This document shows, in pieces, positions 5,433 through 6,040 of a stretch of DNA of 6,040 bases. A model generated the notes under the pieces. That model did no database searches, was not told where the DNA came from, and worked only from the letters and a program-made list of their open reading frames with translations. Source of the DNA: Microbacterium sp. (lineage in GTDB: Bacteria > Actinomycetota > Actinomycetes > Actinomycetales > Microbacteriaceae); assembly GCA_003524435.1 (NCBI GenBank), contig DQHP01000041.1, positions 1-6,040 of the forward strand, written 5' to 3'. Both the position numbers and the translations under genes were made by a program. The first letter of the stretch is position 1. Every line of letters begins with the position of its first letter.

Positions 5433-6040
5433 CGGTATCGCGAGCATCGGATGCCGCAGCATCTCTCCTCGCGGAACTTGTTGAAAACGGCGTCACCGAC
5501 GTCGTGATCTCTCCCGGATCGCGGTCGCAAGCGCTCGCGCTCGCCGCCACCCGCCTCGCTCGCGACGGCGTCGTGCGAGTTCATGTGCGTATCGACGAGC
5601 GCGTCGCTGGCTTCACTGCGCTGGGAATCGCGCGAGAGCGCCGAGTTCCCGTCGCTGTCATCTGCACCTCCGGCACGGCAGCTGCGAACCTTCTTCCTGC
5701 AGCCATGGAAGCGTTCCACTCCGGGGTGCCGTTGTTGCTGCTGACCGCTGACCGCCCACCTGAACTGCGCGGTGTCGGTGCGAACCAAGCGACTGTGCAA
5801 CCCGGACTCTTCGATCCGTGGGTGCGGCTGTCGATGGATGCGCCAGTGCCCGGCGACGGCGAGTGGGACGATCTCGCTGCGCGCGCGGTTACCGCTGCGA
5901 TGGGGGCGGATGTTGATCCCTCGGGTCTACCTGGCATCGCCGGACCCGTGCATGTGAACCTCCCTTCGCGTGAGCCGCTGTCGGGCGCGCTTCGTGAGGG
6001 GTTCACGGCGACGCCTGGTGCTGCGCCCGCTGTCGTGGCC
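5429..6040 (+). CDS. menD: SEPHCHC synthase (MenD), 3' end missing
   Basis: This is the thiamine-diphosphate enzyme that joins 2-oxoglutarate-derived succinic semialdehyde to isochorismate, the first committed menaquinone step, in the cytosol. The 204 visible codons cover the N-terminal (Pyr-type) domain. Family motifs are ISPGSRSQALALA (residues 27-39), the activating glutamate E57 in RIDERVAGF, CTSGTAAANLLPA (79-91) and LTADRPPELRGVGANQ (105-120), whose Ser/Arg, Arg and Gln residues line the substrate site in characterised MenD enzymes. Full-length MenD is roughly 550-600 residues, so about two thirds, including the C-terminal cofactor-binding domain, lies past 6040. The ATG is fixed by the 4-bp ATGA overlap with the PLDc_N gene and by the family N-terminus. 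No frameshift or missing key residue is seen in the part present. Confidence 0.95.
   Translation, partial: MTVSRASDAAASLLAELVENGVTDVVISPGSRSQALALAATRLARDGVVRVHVRIDERVAGFTALGIARERRVPVAVICTSGTAAANLLPAAMEAFHSGVPLLLLTADRPPELRGVGANQATVQPGLFDPWVRLSMDAPVPGDGEWDDLAARAVTAAMGADVDPSGLPGIAGPVHVNLPSREPLSGALREGFTATPGAAPAVVA

Noticed and set aside
1..6040. CRISPR array, insertion sequence, prophage or defence system.
   Set aside because: I saw no spaced direct repeats, transposase or integrase motifs, or defence-type domains in any frame.

Overview
The window looks like chromosomal DNA of a high-GC Gram-positive actinobacterium, probably Microbacteriaceae or a close relative. The base is the GC-rich codon use, frequent GTG starts, and the linked set menA / DUF4229 protein / PLDc_N protein / menD, an arrangement I associate with that group. 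The family assignment is inference; the gene identities rest on motifs read in the translations.

Layout. (1) Positions 1-824, minus strand: most of an ArsR-like regulator of the DUF5937 type, cut off by the window start just where its C-terminal winged helix should begin. (2) Positions 811-834: a perfect 10-4-10 inverted repeat that overlaps both divergent promoters and the regulator's first start codon; it is a strong operator candidate. (3) Positions 870-1537, plus strand: a single-domain cupin and a DUF4287 protein, 23 bp apart. (4) Positions 1583-2551: menA, the DHNA polyprenyltransferase. (5) Positions 2581-2623: a strong hairpin between convergent genes. (6) Positions 2653-4344, minus strand: a secreted GH64 beta-1,3-glucanase with a C-terminal ricin-type carbohydrate-binding domain; its leader carries a 14-bp palindrome very close to the CelR/CebR operator. 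(7) Positions 4525-4836, minus strand: a DUF4229 membrane protein. (8) Positions 4943-5015, plus strand: a 73-nt tRNA-like cloverleaf with a CAU anticodon loop but an abnormal D-arm and U73. (9) Positions 5088-6040, plus strand: a PLDc_N membrane protein coupled by ATGA overlap to menD, which runs off the window end.

How it fits together. MenD (SEPHCHC synthase) and MenA (DHNA prenylation) are an early and a late step of menaquinone synthesis. DUF4229 and PLDc_N are small membrane proteins that travel with them. The glucanase is an accessory degradative gene sitting inside this housekeeping cluster, with its own promoter, sugar-type operator and terminator. The regulator-cupin-DUF4287 block is a separate self-regulated unit upstream of menA.

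The most notable non-coding signals are the tRNA-like element, the two palindromic operators, and a recurring pattern of -10-like hexamers 6-7 nt before GTG starts that suggests leaderless transcripts.
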